A stretch of 64,000 bases of DNA. Source: Rhizophagus clarus. Taxonomy: Eukaryota > Glomeromycota > Glomeromycetes > Glomerales > Glomeraceae. The translations under genes were made by a program, and so were the position numbers. The stretch lies in the NCBI GenBank assembly GCA_015698045.1, contig BLAL01000254.1:310001-374000 (forward strand). Reading direction: 5' to 3'. The notes under the pieces were generated by a model. That model made no database searches. It saw only the letters and a program-made list of their open reading frames with translations, and was not told where the DNA came from. Shown here piece by piece: positions 37,500-49,699 of the stretch (position 1 is the stretch's first letter; every line of letters starts with the position of its first letter).

Positions 37500-37840
37500 G
37501 CCCAGTCCATACCAAATATCGGCTGGAGACTCACATTTTTTTTGGGCTATGACTGATACTGATGTCCACGCCATATAGCCTAGGTACTATTTTATAAAAT
37601 AGTAGTGAACAAGTATCAAATGTATATTTTTTTATTAAGTTATAATAAAAATTAGAATTTACTTGTAAATAATAAAAAAACATAAAAATTGTAAATAATA
37701 AAAAATTCGTAAATAAAAATAAATTTGCTTTCCCAAACTTAAAAAAAAGGTGTTTATATTATTTTTGATTATTCAATAGTATCATATGCTCCTTGTATAC
37801 ATTTTACTGCATACGCAACTTTAACGATCAAATAATAATA
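37500..37840. other. Repeat-derived spacer
   Basis: The stretch 37498-37620 (GCCCAGTCCATACCAAATATCGGC... then CTATTTTATAAAATAG) recurs in inverted orientation at about 62.79-62.93 kb, so it belongs to the same repeat family as the SANT-like copies. No separate gene. Confidence 0.55.
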
Positions 37841-38370
37841 TTACGCAGGTTTACAGTCTCGTAAATTTTTAAAATATTTTAACCGTAATATTACGCAGGT
37901 TTACAAGTCTCGTAAATTTTTAAAATATCTTAACCGTAATATTACGTAGATTTACAGTCTAAATTTTTGAAATATTTCAACTGTAATATTATGCAGGTTT
38001 ACAGTTTCGTAAATTTTCAAAATATTTTAACCGTAATATTATGCAGGTTTACAGTTTCGTAAATTTGCAGAATATTTTGACCGTAATATTACGCAGGTTT
38101 ACAGTTTCATAAATTTTCAAAATATTTCAACCGTAATATTACGCAAGTTTACAGTTTCGTAAATTTGCAGAATATTTTGATCGTAATATTGCATAAATCT
38201 TACAATATTGAAAACTTGTGTAATATTTTAACCGTGATATCACATAAATCTTACAAAATTGTAAACTTATGTAATATTTTGAAATTTTTCAAAATATTAT
38301 ACCATAAACTTTCGTAAACTTACAAAATCGTAAACTTACGCAATTTTACACGCTATAAAATTTCCTGATG
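37840..38370. repeat. Satellite array, about 55-62 bp unit (copy 3)
   Basis: Seven or eight units of AATATTACGCAGGTTTACAG followed by TCTCGTAAATTTTTAAAATATTTTAACCGT. Ends in the same tail as the array at 10.85-11.51 kb (ATACCATAAACTTTCGTAAACTTAC...). Confidence 0.8.
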
Positions 38371-39480
38371 AAGTAAATGTAATTCTGGACATAATTAAAG
38401 ATATTGAAACAAAAACTTCTAAAGGTATAGATTATATATAAATTTATTTTTTCAATCTAAATATTGTATTTATAATTTTGTGCAAAATATAGGTAAAAAA
38501 AAAAGGAAGAAAGAAACAAATAACAGAAAAAACTCCAAAAAGATTTAGTAAAAGAATTAAAGCTACTAAGAATGCCATAGAATAATGGATAATTTCTTAA
38601 TTGCATAAATATTTTTTTTACCCCAATTGCTAATCTTCCAAATTTATCTATAGATTTGAAATTACTTAACCTCTGAGAAGTTTTATTACAGGAAATATTA
38701 TTTTACATAATCTGCATGTTTGGTAGTGATATAGATAGACAAAAATCCTGTAGATATGAGTGGGATAATTTATTTTAAAAATTAGTATAGAAAAAGAATA
38801 TAGGGATGAGAATCTTGTAATTAGAAATATTATTAATAAAAACAAATTAACTATAGATATTTTTTGTAAATGTGAGAGAGCAAAGAAATAACTTGATGCT
38901 AGGGTATGCATGCATTAAATGGTCTAGGATTTGTGTACTCCCTCCCTCTTTGATAGCATTATATATTTTCTGAAAAATCAATAATAAATTTTTATCAATA
39001 AATTTGGGCTTTGAATTTCTCAATAATGTATTATGGATTGGTATGTGATGGTGAAAAAAATTATTTAAATTAGGTGAAAAAGTATTTCTTAAGTCCATTG
39101 CTTAGAGACCTGCAAACCCCCCTATGAATTAACCACTCTGAATTCTTACAGATCTAGGAAGATGTTGCATGACAATTGTGGTAAACAAGTATGAGAAGAT
39201 GTTCTCTTCTGCCAAGTTGTCAAGCCCTTTACAAAATAACCACTCTGAATCCTCATAGATCCAGAATGATATTGCATAGCGATTGCAGAAAAATAGATAG
39301 AGGTATAATATTACCTAAGCAAATTATTATCAGAAAGTGAGTATTTATATGTAATGTAAATTTTCATTTATTGATTACACAAATATCATGTAATGATCAG
39401 GATTTTAGGATTTAAGTAGCATTTATATGCTGTAAACGCAGTATAAACTAACATGATATAAACTAACATGATAATAATAT
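38371..39480. other. Spacer with weak coding-like relics
   Basis: The minus-strand frame at 38847-39098 includes LLRNSKPKFIDKNLLLIFQK and GGSTQILDHLMHAYPSIKLF. This has the look of a decayed coding region but the family is not recognised. Two related blocks CTCTGAATTCTTACAGATC and CTCTGAATCCTCATAGATC (about 39135, 39243) show a local duplication of about 110 bp. Confidence 0.35.
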
Positions 39481-39499
39481 TTTTTGCTTTTCAAATATG

Positions 39500-40620
39500 C
39501 CAGATCCAGAAATAAATCCTAGCTTTAGAAAGTACTGATTTAAAATCAAGAAAGATATCTTCTTCACAAATATAAATACTTGAAAATGATCATTTTATTA
39601 CTACTATATTTCTATCTTTCATTCTGAAGATTCTCTGAAAACATTTAATGAAATTTTTGATAAATGAACTGCAGGTCTAACCTTCATATGAAAATATGAT
39701 TCTACTTCAAAACTAATCAAGAATTTTGTTGAAAAATTAATCGATTACAATAAGTTTGAGGAATTTAAAGGTATTTAGGAAGTTTGTGAACAGAATTTTT
39801 GTGCACACATTCTTTCATCTCTTTCAAGTGGATCAGTAATGAAAAGTGAGATGGCACAAGATTACAAAAAACAAGCAAATGAAATCTTGAGCAGTGTATT
39901 AGAGAAAAATATTGAGAAAATTCTTTGTACCAATAGTTTTACAGGTGAAGGTGAGATAAGCTCTTCAAAAATATTGTTTTGCTTATAAGCTTTAGAACTT
40001 TTCAGTTTCTAATCATTTCAATCAATATCTATTTTGTTCTACAATATGCAAACGCAATGCGATTATTAATAACATTGATACTACAATATCTGAATTCTTA
40101 GAAAATGATTTCAAGGTTAGTAAATGGTATATTTTTAATGTTGTTTATGTTATTAGTTATTACCTATCTGTTAGTTTATATTCTGACACTTGATGCTAAA
40201 TTTTTTCTTTCATTTCTTTTTTTTCTGCATCAACAGGAGTTTGGGTATGTCTTTTACGATTTTTTCTTTCTGAATATAGACTCTTTTTATTAGGCTTATA
40301 TGACTATATCTAGATACAAATCAAATGAAGATATTAACAGGAAAATTTTATATTAACCTTAAGATGAAAGAAATGCTACATCTGTTAATATATTGCAAAC
40401 AAATAGTTTATGCTATACTCTTGCAATGTTACTGACACAATTGTTTGAATTAATTCAGATTCAAATGATGATTTTCAAAAAGTGGTGAAATTAATGATCA
40501 GAAGTGTGAAAAGAATAGCATTGATAATAGATGATGTCAATTTGAAGAAAACTTTCAAAGATTATTGTAATGAATGTGACAATATTTTTGAGTGAATAGA
40601 ATCACATTTATAGTTTATAT
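39500..40620 (+). pseudogene. Decayed coding region of unrecognised family
   Basis: Reading through several stops gives segments with normal residue usage, for example FVEKLIDYNKFEEFKG, CAHILSSLSSGSVMKSEMAQ and ILSSVLEKNIEKILCTNSFT around 39720-39950. Homopolymer shifts and stops interrupt it. No domain is recognised. It could be one of the lineage-specific expanded families of this fungus or part of a transposon. Confidence 0.4.
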
Positions 40621-40639
40621 AAACTTAAAACTTATTATT

Positions 40640-41000
40640 ACTTTTTATTAGCTTGTGTCATACCCTATAAAAATTATGTATACTGTTTGTATACCGTATA
40701 TGCGTATCATTGATTGTTCGCAATTTTGTATACTGCATATCAGTATTAAGTATACTGTTCGCAAAATACTAATAATAAAAAATATAATAAAGTATACGGT
40801 GAATATACTGACATATATAGTATAAACATATTTTTACTGTATATCAGTATGTTGCATATGGTTCGCAAACCACGAATATGGTATATTAAATTCATACGTT
40901 TATAACGTATTATTTATTTTACTGTAGATAATGGATACGGTATATTAAATCAAATATATTATACTATGAATATAATCTATAATGCATCACATTTTTAAAA
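40640..41000. repeat. TATACTG-rich inverted-repeat block
   Basis: Words such as GTATACTGTTTGTATACCGT, GCATATCAGTATTAAGTATAC and complements occur repeatedly, producing a hairpin-prone region. Probable decayed MITE. Confidence 0.45.
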
Positions 41001-41369
41001 ATAATCCGTCTTAAGATACAAAATATTTCATTACAAATTTGCGTAACTTATGATGATGAAAAATGTATTAAAGAATATAATTTTATTTTATTTTCCATAT
41101 ATATATATATACCAATATATGTAATATTATTCAGACTACCAGAGCCCGATATCTAAGCTATTAGTCACACTAATATATATCAGTACATATATAATTTAGG
41201 CAAAAAAAATTCATGCCCAAAATAAATTGAAAAAGACGAGAATAGTATATTATTTCAAAAGGAGAATGGAAAAAGGTATGTTTAGATAAAAGAATAAAAA
41301 AATTTATTAAAATATAATTTTTAAAATAAAATACTGTTTAAAAAAAATGATTAACAAGTCGAATTTTGG

Positions 41370-42012
41370 TAGGCCTTGCTACTTATAAAAATATTTCTAC
41401 AGAAAATTTCTTCTTCTCCTGCACTCATGGTTCATTTCTAAAAATTTTAAATAGATTTAGAATGTGAATATAAAAATTAAAGATAGAAATTCTTATTATA
41501 ATTACCACCTTTCTCCCAAAACTGAGTTCTAAATAAGTCATAATACATTTCTCCGGTATGCGATCATAGACGCCTTCCAGGTCTATCTGGATACCACTTC
41601 GGTAGAGGCAGAAATTTTAAATATCAAAAAAAAAAAATGGTAAGACAAATAAATTCAATTTATATTGATTTTTTTTTACTTACTTTATAATCTCTTACAA
41701 GATTTCTAAATTTTTGGCTGCATTGATTTCCCATAAAATTTGTATTGTACCAGTTATTTATTCTAAATTCACATAAATAAATTATTTGAATTTGAATTTT
41801 TTTTTTAAAGAACATATAATATAAAATATTACGCATATGAACCTTCGAAAGACAGACTTCCTGAATTCCATCTGACTCCTACCATAAGCACTATGGTACT
41901 CATAGTTTCTCCTCCTTTGTTCATCAATTAGCAGATCCATCATCGGATCATGCCAACACGCCAGTTCAGGTCTACTTAATCGTGAATGATATTGGCGAGC
42001 TTGGCGAAGCAT
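41370..42012 (-). pseudogene. SANT/trihelix-like small gene, copy B
   Basis: Starts at 42012 (MLRQARQYHSRLSRPELACW), with LLIDEQRRRNYEYH and GRSQMEFRKSVFRRF forming the helix pattern expected of a SANT/trihelix domain. The next block (about 41735-41690) reads QCSQKFRNLVRDYK followed by a GTAAGT-like donor. The third (about 41620-41510) reads SHTGEMYYDLFRTQFWEK. These blocks align in order with copies A and C. The third block contains one stop at the position of a Trp in copy C. Orientation is opposite to copy A, 4 kb away, so the pair forms a large inverted repeat (about 36.2-37.6 and 41.35-42.8 kb). Confidence 0.5.
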
Positions 42013-42164
42013 TTTTATGAATTAAAAATCAAATTAAAGGTTTGTATATAAAATGTCACTTTATAAATAAAATTCAAACAATATACCTTTTTGAATTTGC
42101 AATTAGAATAGTTGAATCATCATTAAAAGACCTCGCGTGTACGTAGTCTAATTATTTTTAAATA

Positions 42165-42482
42165 TACCATATATCACGGGCTACAGTACCCCAGGTATCT
42201 TGCAAAAATCGGGGGTTTGACCCTGTACCCCCGGGTACTAAACAAAGCTTAAAAATTCTGTTTTTTGCGAATATCTCACGATCTACCAGTCCAATTTAAG
42301 CGATCTATTTTTATTTTGAAGAGCACGATGAGAGCTATCAAACAAAAAAAAGATGGCTCAAATCTGATCACTGGATCATGAGATAAATGTAAAATATCCC
42401 CCCGGATACTATACAATTCTATGAAATTTTTCAAGGGGGGTACTATGCATAGGGGGGGTACTATGGCCTGTGATATATGGTA
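42165..42482. mobile_element. 318-bp MITE with TACCATATATCAC inverted ends
   Basis: The left tip TACCATATATCACGGGCTAC is complemented by the right tip GGCCTGTGATATATGGTA. GTACCCC motifs lie inside both ends. It contains no reading frame. It is inserted near the outer part of the copy-B repeat, so it post-dates that repeat. TA is the probable target duplication. Confidence 0.85.
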
Positions 42483-42519
42483 GATATCGTGTTAAAACTA
42501 AAGAAAATCAAAATCACTT

Positions 42520-43290
42520 ATTACATTGCATTTTACATTTTTTTTAAATGTAATTACTATTATAAAAAATTATGCACTTCATAATTTAATCATCACAAAT
42601 TTAATAAAAAATCATGCACGTCATCATAAATTTGAAACTATGTACATAATGTAATAAATTAAGATCAACATAAGATCAACACAAATTCAATACAAATAAC
42701 GAAATTTGGCCAAAATTAACAAATTTTTTACCAATATTATCAACACAATTTAATTCATAGAGAAATGCAATTAAAAAAACATGTTCAAATAAATATCCAA
42801 GTTATTTAATGATCGCGAAATCTTCAGAAAACTAGGTTACTAAAATGATTCACCAAAGTTGGCCATAGCCACGCCACTCAGCCCAATCATAGCTGATCTT
42901 ACTTCCGTCACAAAATAAAAATAAACCAATATATATATAAAAGTATACTAATATTATATTCAAATTTATTTTCTGAAATTTGGCTTATATTAAGCGAAAC
43001 ATAGCTAAATCGCGCAGAATTGCGGTATTGCGGCTGTAATATCATAGCCCAAAATACCACTATTCTGTGACAGATGATACATACAATCAATACCTTCAGA
43101 ACGACTGTCAAGCCAATTAAGCCAAGAAACCTGGGTCCCAGCCCATAATTTTATTCGAATATATATTATATAAAGAGATCGAATTCAAAGTAAGTACTAA
43201 TAAATTATACATTTCGAAAAAATAAAAACTTTATTAAATAAAATAAAACCATTAAATAAATATATTTTTCCTAATTAAAAATATACCTCT
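42520..43290. other. Outer edge of copy-B repeat and spacer
   Basis: The segment 42655-42765 (TCAACACAAATTCAATACAAAT... AAATTTGGCCAAAATTAAC) is the inverted counterpart of 36280-36365. From 42840 a short decayed minus-strand SANT-repeat-like or unrelated stretch follows. No intact gene. Confidence 0.5.
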
Positions 43291-46200
43291 GTGTAAATGT
43301 AAATATTGTTTAAATTTATCAAATAGTGAAGGAAGATCAGTACATAGAACAACAGTAGCTCAACACTTGTTAGAAGAAGAAAGGGCATAAACTCTAGAAG
43401 ATGAATACCAAAGACTTTATCCGGAAGAAAATCCTTATTATTCTAAAGTGGAATATTCATATGAAGAAAACTTACGTGAAGAAAAAAATGAACGATCGTT
43501 CATGGAGACAAGTGATAACGATGAAGAAAATGAACGATCATATATGGAGATGAGTGATAATGAAAATCTGGAAGAAACTGATGATGATTTTGGTTTTGAA
43601 AATGAAGAAAACAATAATTATGAAAATGATTCAATCTCTGATTCTCAAAATGAATCAGAATTTGATAACGCTGATAACATAAATTTTAATACTGATAACG
43701 AAGAAGGTGAACTCCAAATAAATTATTAATAATATTTAAATATATTAACTATTTGTTAACAATAATGATAAATTTTTTAGATAGTATGATTATTTCTGAT
43801 GAATTACTTGAAGGATTAAGGCTTTTATACGTGAAATCAAATTTTAATTTTTCTGAAGCTACATTTAATAATATATATAAAGTTTTCAATAGAAATAAAA
43901 TGAGCTTTAATAAAATAAAAAAAATACTTGGTTCAATAGTAGGAATTAAACCAAAAATATATGATATGTGAGTCAATTCATATTGTGCTTTTGTAGGAGT
44001 TTTAGAAAATGAAAGAAAGTGTAAATTTTGCAAAGAGGATCGATATTATAGTAACGGCAAATCAAGAAAAAATTTACCTTTTATCTCTATAATTGAGCGC
44101 TTAAAGCTTCAATTTAAAAACTCTAAAAGATCTGAAGAGTTATTATGTAGGTATAACTATACTAATAATATAGGAGACCTTGTTTATGGGGATATAGGTG
44201 ATATTTTTGATGGGCAGATATATAAGGAACTATTAGATGATGGCTATTTTCCCGATCTTAGAGATATAGCCTTTACTGCATCTTGTGACGATTATCAAAT
44301 ATTTTAACAAAAAACTGATGATTGTTGGGTGTTCCTTTTTATAAATAATAATTTGCCTTAAGAATTAAGGGTAAAAAAAGAAAATTTAATGGTAACATTA
44401 ATAATCCCAGGGCCGAAACAACCTCAAGATTTTAATTCATTTCTTTATCCATTAATCCAAGAAATGAAAATGTTACAAGGTACATTAAAATAACATGAAA
44501 AATAATAATTAATAATGTTATTGATTATGTTTTTACATATACAGATGGAATATCATGCTATGATAGAAATAAAAAAGAAAACTTTACTTTGCGTGCTCAC
44601 ATATTGGCTTGGACTGGGGATCTACCTGCCCTTTCAAAAGTTTTATGTTTAACAGGATATAATTCATATTCGAGTTGCAGATTCTGTAATCTTCAAGGAA
44701 CTTTAAATGAAACGAATAGGCATGTATATTATCCATTACAACAGGGCATTGATCCTAAACAATTGCCAATCTGAACACATAATGAGATGCTGATCAGCAC
44801 AAATGAAATTAAACATCTGAAAGGAAATCATAGAGAAACTCACATACGTAACTGTGGTTGGTTTGATATTTATAATAAATTCTTAATAAGATTAATATTT
44901 TTCTGTAATTTTAAAATTTTGTTTAATAAAAAAAATAGGAGTTAAAGGAAAGAGTATATTATTTGAATTATCTTCTTTAAATTTTTCTCATTCATTCCCA
45001 GTGGATATAATGCACCTTTTTTTTGAAAATATCGCACCTCATATGTTCTGATATTGGATAGGAAAGTTCTATCCAAAAAATGATGAACGAAATTCAAATA
45101 ATTATACAATAAGTTCTAAAACATGGGTTGAAATTGGTGAAATCATGGAAAAAAATAGATCTAATATGCCATCTGATATTGGACATCCTCCACGCAATAT
45201 TGTTAAACATTTAGCTGGGTTCAAAGCTATGGAATGGGCAAATTGGATTATTTTGTTTTCTTTACCATTGTTAAAATGAAGGTTGCTATAAAGGTAATAA
45301 AGCAGGATTAATTATTAAAAATTAATATTATGGAAAGCTTATTAAAATAATTTAAAATAATAGTCATTTTTTAGGATGGTCAAATTTTGTTGAAGCTGTT
45401 CAGTTATGTATTCAACCTTGAATAGATCTTGAAGATTTAGATAAAATCCGAAATTTATTAATACAATTTTATAACCATTACGCAAAGTAACTTTATTTTT
45501 CTTATTTTTTTTTTTTACATTAATAATATGACTTTTTATAATCATAGTTCATATGGGTTAGAAGGTGAAAGATTGCTGGCATATTTAATTTCTTTTCATT
45601 ACTTGTTGCACATAGGAGATTGTATTGAAGATCTTGGTTCTTGTCACGGATTTTGGCAGTTTCTGATGGAAAGATATTGTGGAATGTTAATTCCACTTGT
45701 TAGCTCTCGAAAACTGCCATATGGGGTCTTTGCAATAGAAAGGTACGAAACTCAAAAAATTTTTTAAATTTACTTTATATGCTAATTATGTTTTTTATAC
45801 TAAAATAAGTGTAAATTTAATATTAATTAAATTTTTATTTTTTTTTGAGTTTCGTACTTTTCTATTGCAAAAATCCTATATGTGAATTTGTTTAATAATG
45901 TGTTGCTGCAGGAAAGGTTCAAGTATTTACAATTATTACCAAAGTATGACAAAAAAGTTTTTTCTAATTTTAAAGAAAAGGAAAAAACATGGCTACCACA
46001 TAGGGTAATTTCTAGTGATGTATATGATAGGATGTATGAATTTTATTCTCCGTGTGTTAGTTGTAAACTAACAAAAAATGAGACTATAAAATTAAAGCAA
46101 TGCTATGCAGCTATATTCCAAAACACCAGGGATATTAGAGTAATTATTTTTTATAACTACTTTACATTGTATATTTATTTATTTTAAATACTTATATGGA

Positions 46201-46433
46201 TATAATATTGTTATTCATTATTTAGGATATTGAAGAAAGTTATATAAAGTATGGGAAACTTCGTACAAAGGATGGCAACATTATATTTTCTAAATGGTGA
46301 AAAAATGAAAATGATAGTAGTCAAAATGATTATTATGCCGCTGTAAAAAATTGACTATTATATTTATAATTATTCTTATTTAAATATTAAACATAAATTT
46401 TATTATAGATTAATCCAACTATCAATGATCAGC
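43290..46433 (+). pseudogene. Tnp2-like (CACTA/Transposase_21) transposase, 5' part, interrupted by the Polinton-like element
   Basis: An acidic N-terminal region (43448-43726) is followed by LLEGLRLLYVKSNFNFSEAT, KFCKEDRYYSNGK, DDCWVFLFINNNLP and the diagnostic core: LRAHILAWTGDLPALSKV, CRFCNLQGTLNE, HSFPVDIMHLFFENIAPHMF, GHPPRNIVKHLAGFKAMEWA. These define the Transposase_21/Tnp2 family. The C-terminal part continues at 45.5-46.43 kb and then beyond the 13.9-kb insertion at 60293-60519. A 155-bp MITE splits the frame at 45722-45878. Several in-frame stops, many at likely Arg (CGA to TGA) or Gln positions, mark it as inactive. Confidence 0.75.
45723..45877. mobile_element. 155-bp palindromic MITE, copy 2
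   Basis: Same ends as the copy at 13729. It lies in the transposase pseudogene. Removing it with one copy of the flanking TA (or ATAT) rejoins the coding sequence in frame, giving LPY followed by VNLFNNV, so the insertion point and target are known. The right arm has more changes (CTTTTC and AAAATCC) than copy 1. Confidence 0.9.
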
Positions 46434-47223
46434 GTCGTCAGAGCTGACCTCTGGTCGTCTGGGCTAAAGCCCCAGTATACATCCCAACTCTGTTGAAACT
46501 CGATCAGATCTCATATCCAGTTAGCCTCCCAGTGCCTTTATAGCGCGTCTCTAATAATACCATAGATAAATACCATATCCCCTGGTACAACCTCTTATAT
46601 ATACCCCTTGTACCAACTTCGTACCAGTTCTCGTACCAGAAAACATATCAAATAACCATCAAAATCACAAAATAAAGGCAAAATCATACACAACAATGGT
46701 TTGGTACGATGGTACGAAGATATTTCCAAAAAATATTATCCAACTCCAGACACCATATACATATATACCTATATATAATGCTTATAATATATGGGGTCTT
46801 TGCAATAGAAAGGTACGAAACTCAAAAAAATTTTTAAATTTACTTTATATGCTAATTATGTTTTTTATACTAAAATAAGCGTAAATTTAATATTAATTAA
46901 ATTTTTATTTTTTTTGAGTTTTGTACCTTTCTATTGCAAAGATTCCATATAAAACTTTTTGGAAAAATCTCTTAGACTGAAGAGCCTGATTCAAAAGTAT
47001 TGATTTTACATTTCTAAAGCCTTCAGAACACCAATTTCCCTATTATCATGGTACGAAAAATGGTCAGAATTTGGTATGATGAAAAATCTGGCTCTTTGTA
47101 CCAAAATATTGGGTATATATATACCATCACTTCTTGTACCAACTACCTATATATACCTACTCGTACTAAAAGTGGCTATACCTTCCAATAGTATACAAAT
47201 ATACCTGAAAAAATCGTAATTAA
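46434..47223. repeat. Left terminal inverted repeat of the Polinton-like element
   Basis: Complementary to 59663-60292 over its full length apart from scattered substitutions and the MITE at 46793. The tip is GTCGTCAGAGCTGACCTCTG; the mirror tip reads GTCGTTAAAGCTGACCTCTG. It contains the TAAAGCCCCAGTATACATCC and GGTACGA...GGTACAA-like words repeatedly. Divergence between the two arms is modest, which indicates they have been apart for some time. Confidence 0.9.
46793..46946. mobile_element. 155-bp palindromic MITE, copy 3, inside the left inverted repeat
   Basis: Ends GGGGTCTTTGCAATAGAAAG and CTTTCTATTGCAAAGATTCC. The right inverted repeat of the Polinton-like element (complement of about 59930-59960) has the uninterrupted sequence CTTATAATATATAAAACTTT, an exact empty site, so insertion after the element's own formation is certain. 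Confidence 0.92.
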
Positions 47224-47292
47224 ACATAGTCAATATATAGGTATCTAAAAAAATAAATTAAACAAAGCTTTTACTAAAGTATCTAACTAACA

Positions 47293-49628
47293 ATGAGTAA
47301 CCAAAGCCAATCACACAAAGCGTCTCGTGATCAATTTTTCTTAGCCACACCTATTCGAAAATTTAGTAGCAAAACTCTTAAAAAGTACTTATATTCAGCT
47401 GAGTCTTTTCAAGAGTTTATACCTGCTAAAGAGTATCTGATAAGTTACTTTGCACGTAGTGATATAGGTGTATATAAATGATTTCCAAAAAATCAAGTTT
47501 TCAAGCATTATTCTCAAAAAGTTACTGAAGATTCTTTTATCCAAAGTGATACTGTACAATTCAAAGATAATGAAGGAAAGGTAGTTGATACATTTAATAT
47601 TCAGGCTTGGTTCTTTAGAAATACCCCATTCTTTATTCCTCAAGTGAATCAATTTCAGCCTAAAATATATCGTGATACAGATGATGGATACTATATCAAT
47701 GAATTTGCTGGCTTTTTTCATCCTAATCCACCTCCATTTTATGAATTTAATCAAGAAATTCGTGATCAGATAAAGCTAATTATCAATCATATAGAAGAAG
47801 TGCTTTGTTCATCAGATAAAAGGCAAGTTTACTATATGAAAAATCTGGTCATGCGTATTGCTATTGGTCAAAAGTTGCAAAAAATAATGTTTTTATACTC
47901 AGGTCCAGGAACAGGTAAAACAATGCTTACATGGTTTCTTCGTGAAAGAGTTCTTGGCCCAAAAATTACTATGAAAACTGCAAATGAACGAATTATCACT
48001 GGGTAGTTTAATAAAGAGCTAGAAAGTAAGTGCTTATTAATTTTAGAAGAAATGTCTAATTCCAAATCCACAGACTGGATTACTTTTGCAAATCGCCTTA
48101 AAGACTTTATAGATAGCGACATTTTAATAATAGAAGAAAAGTATAGGACATTTTATCCTGTTACCAATATTACAAATCTAATAATTAACAGTAATAATAG
48201 CAAGACTATTCGGCTAGACAAAAATGACAAAAGATATTTCATTCCAGATATCTCAAAAAAAATGGTATTGGTATGGATCACTATTATGCTCTATTAGATT
48301 CAGCTATAAAAGATCAAGAAGTTGATAAAGCCTTTTATTCCTATACATTAGAATATGTAAAGCTTAATCCAGATTTTGATGAACGTAAAATCCCTATGAC
48401 AAAAACCAAACTAATGATGATAAATAGAGATAATAATAAAGTTCATGAATTCATTAAAGAAAAATATATAATCCAGAATAGAGATCTAAATGAATCCTCA
48501 TCTATATTATATCACAATTTTAAAACTTGGTTTGCTACATATGTCAGTTCTAATAAAAAGCCTCCCACTATACAGGAATTTACTCGTGCATTAGAAAAGC
48601 TTGGAATAAAAGCTAAACAAAAAAGAGTTGGAGACCGAAAAGCTAATAAAAAACTCCAATGGTATTCAGTTCCATATGCTGATCTTTATACCATATTCAT
48701 GAAAAAAAATATGATAGACGAAGCTGAAAATATTGAAGTACCTGAAGGTTATAAAGAATCTGAAGTTCTTATAGAGATTCCACCTGAAAGACTTCCCAAT
48801 ACTGTTTGTGAGCAGGAGGAAGTAATGGATTCTCAGTCAGAACAAGAGGAGACAGAAGACCAACCTGTTGCTTTAGAATCTGTTAAAAACCTAATAGATA
48901 ACTTCATAACAGAACTAAATACTCTTATACCACCTTCAGTTAAGTCAGAGCAAGAACCAGAGGTAGAGCAAGAACTAGAGCAAGAATCAGAGATAGAGCC
49001 AGAACCATACAGAATATCTGGTCCTTCTATACCAGCCAAACTGACTATATCACAAGAAGTATCAAAGCCAGTTCAAAAAGTTGATTCAGATCCCATGCCT
49101 AAAATGAATACCGCCAAATATTGGGAATAGTTAGATAAACATAAATATGACTACATAAAGCCCTGGTATAAGAATTTTCGTGATGAAATGATAGATGAGC
49201 TATATTTTACAGCCAAAGAATGCTGGGCTAAATATATAGACGAAGATGACCCCTATAACTGGGATATCCTCTTAGCCGAATTGAAGGAATTTGATAAGAT
49301 TCCATATAAAGATAACCTATATCTTATTAAATTTGGTGATGCCATAGATAAGCTAAAAAAATGAATCAAATACAATGATAATGTAGATAGGCAAATAAAA
49401 TGCTTAGAACTTACCAACTATCTAAAAAGATACAACGAGAATAAAGAAACTGTATTTGTAGAACCTCCTTCTGGCTATAAAGTTGCAAAATTACAACTAC
49501 AAATAATAGAATGCCATAGCCAAATAAATGAACGTGAATGTATGGAGGCTAATGGTGAGGAATACGAATTAGATTATAATGATAGCTTATCTGATAATGA
49601 CTTATTTGATAATATTAATCAATTATAA
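47293..49628 (+). pseudogene. SF3 helicase (D5-like), Polinton-type, with stops
   Basis: One frame from 47293 to about 48255 and a second from there to 49628, the shift lying in an A-run near 48255. Walker A is LYSGPGTGKTMLTWF (about 47893-47940), Walker B is CLLILEEMS, and the C motif region is VTNITNLIINSNN, the order of superfamily 3 helicases used by small eukaryotic DNA viruses and Polintons. A winged-helix-like region (KTWFATYVSSNKKPPTIQEF) follows. The C-terminal third is Glu/Gln-rich and then less conserved. In-frame stops: TGA 47479, TAG 48004, TAG 49128, TGA 49362. The start ATG lies 70 bp inside the left inverted repeat boundary. Confidence 0.8.
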
Positions 49629-49699
49629 GGGCTAGTTATTTTATTTTTTTCAAATATAATAATGAAAAATTAGTAACTAAATAAATACTATATATTTCA

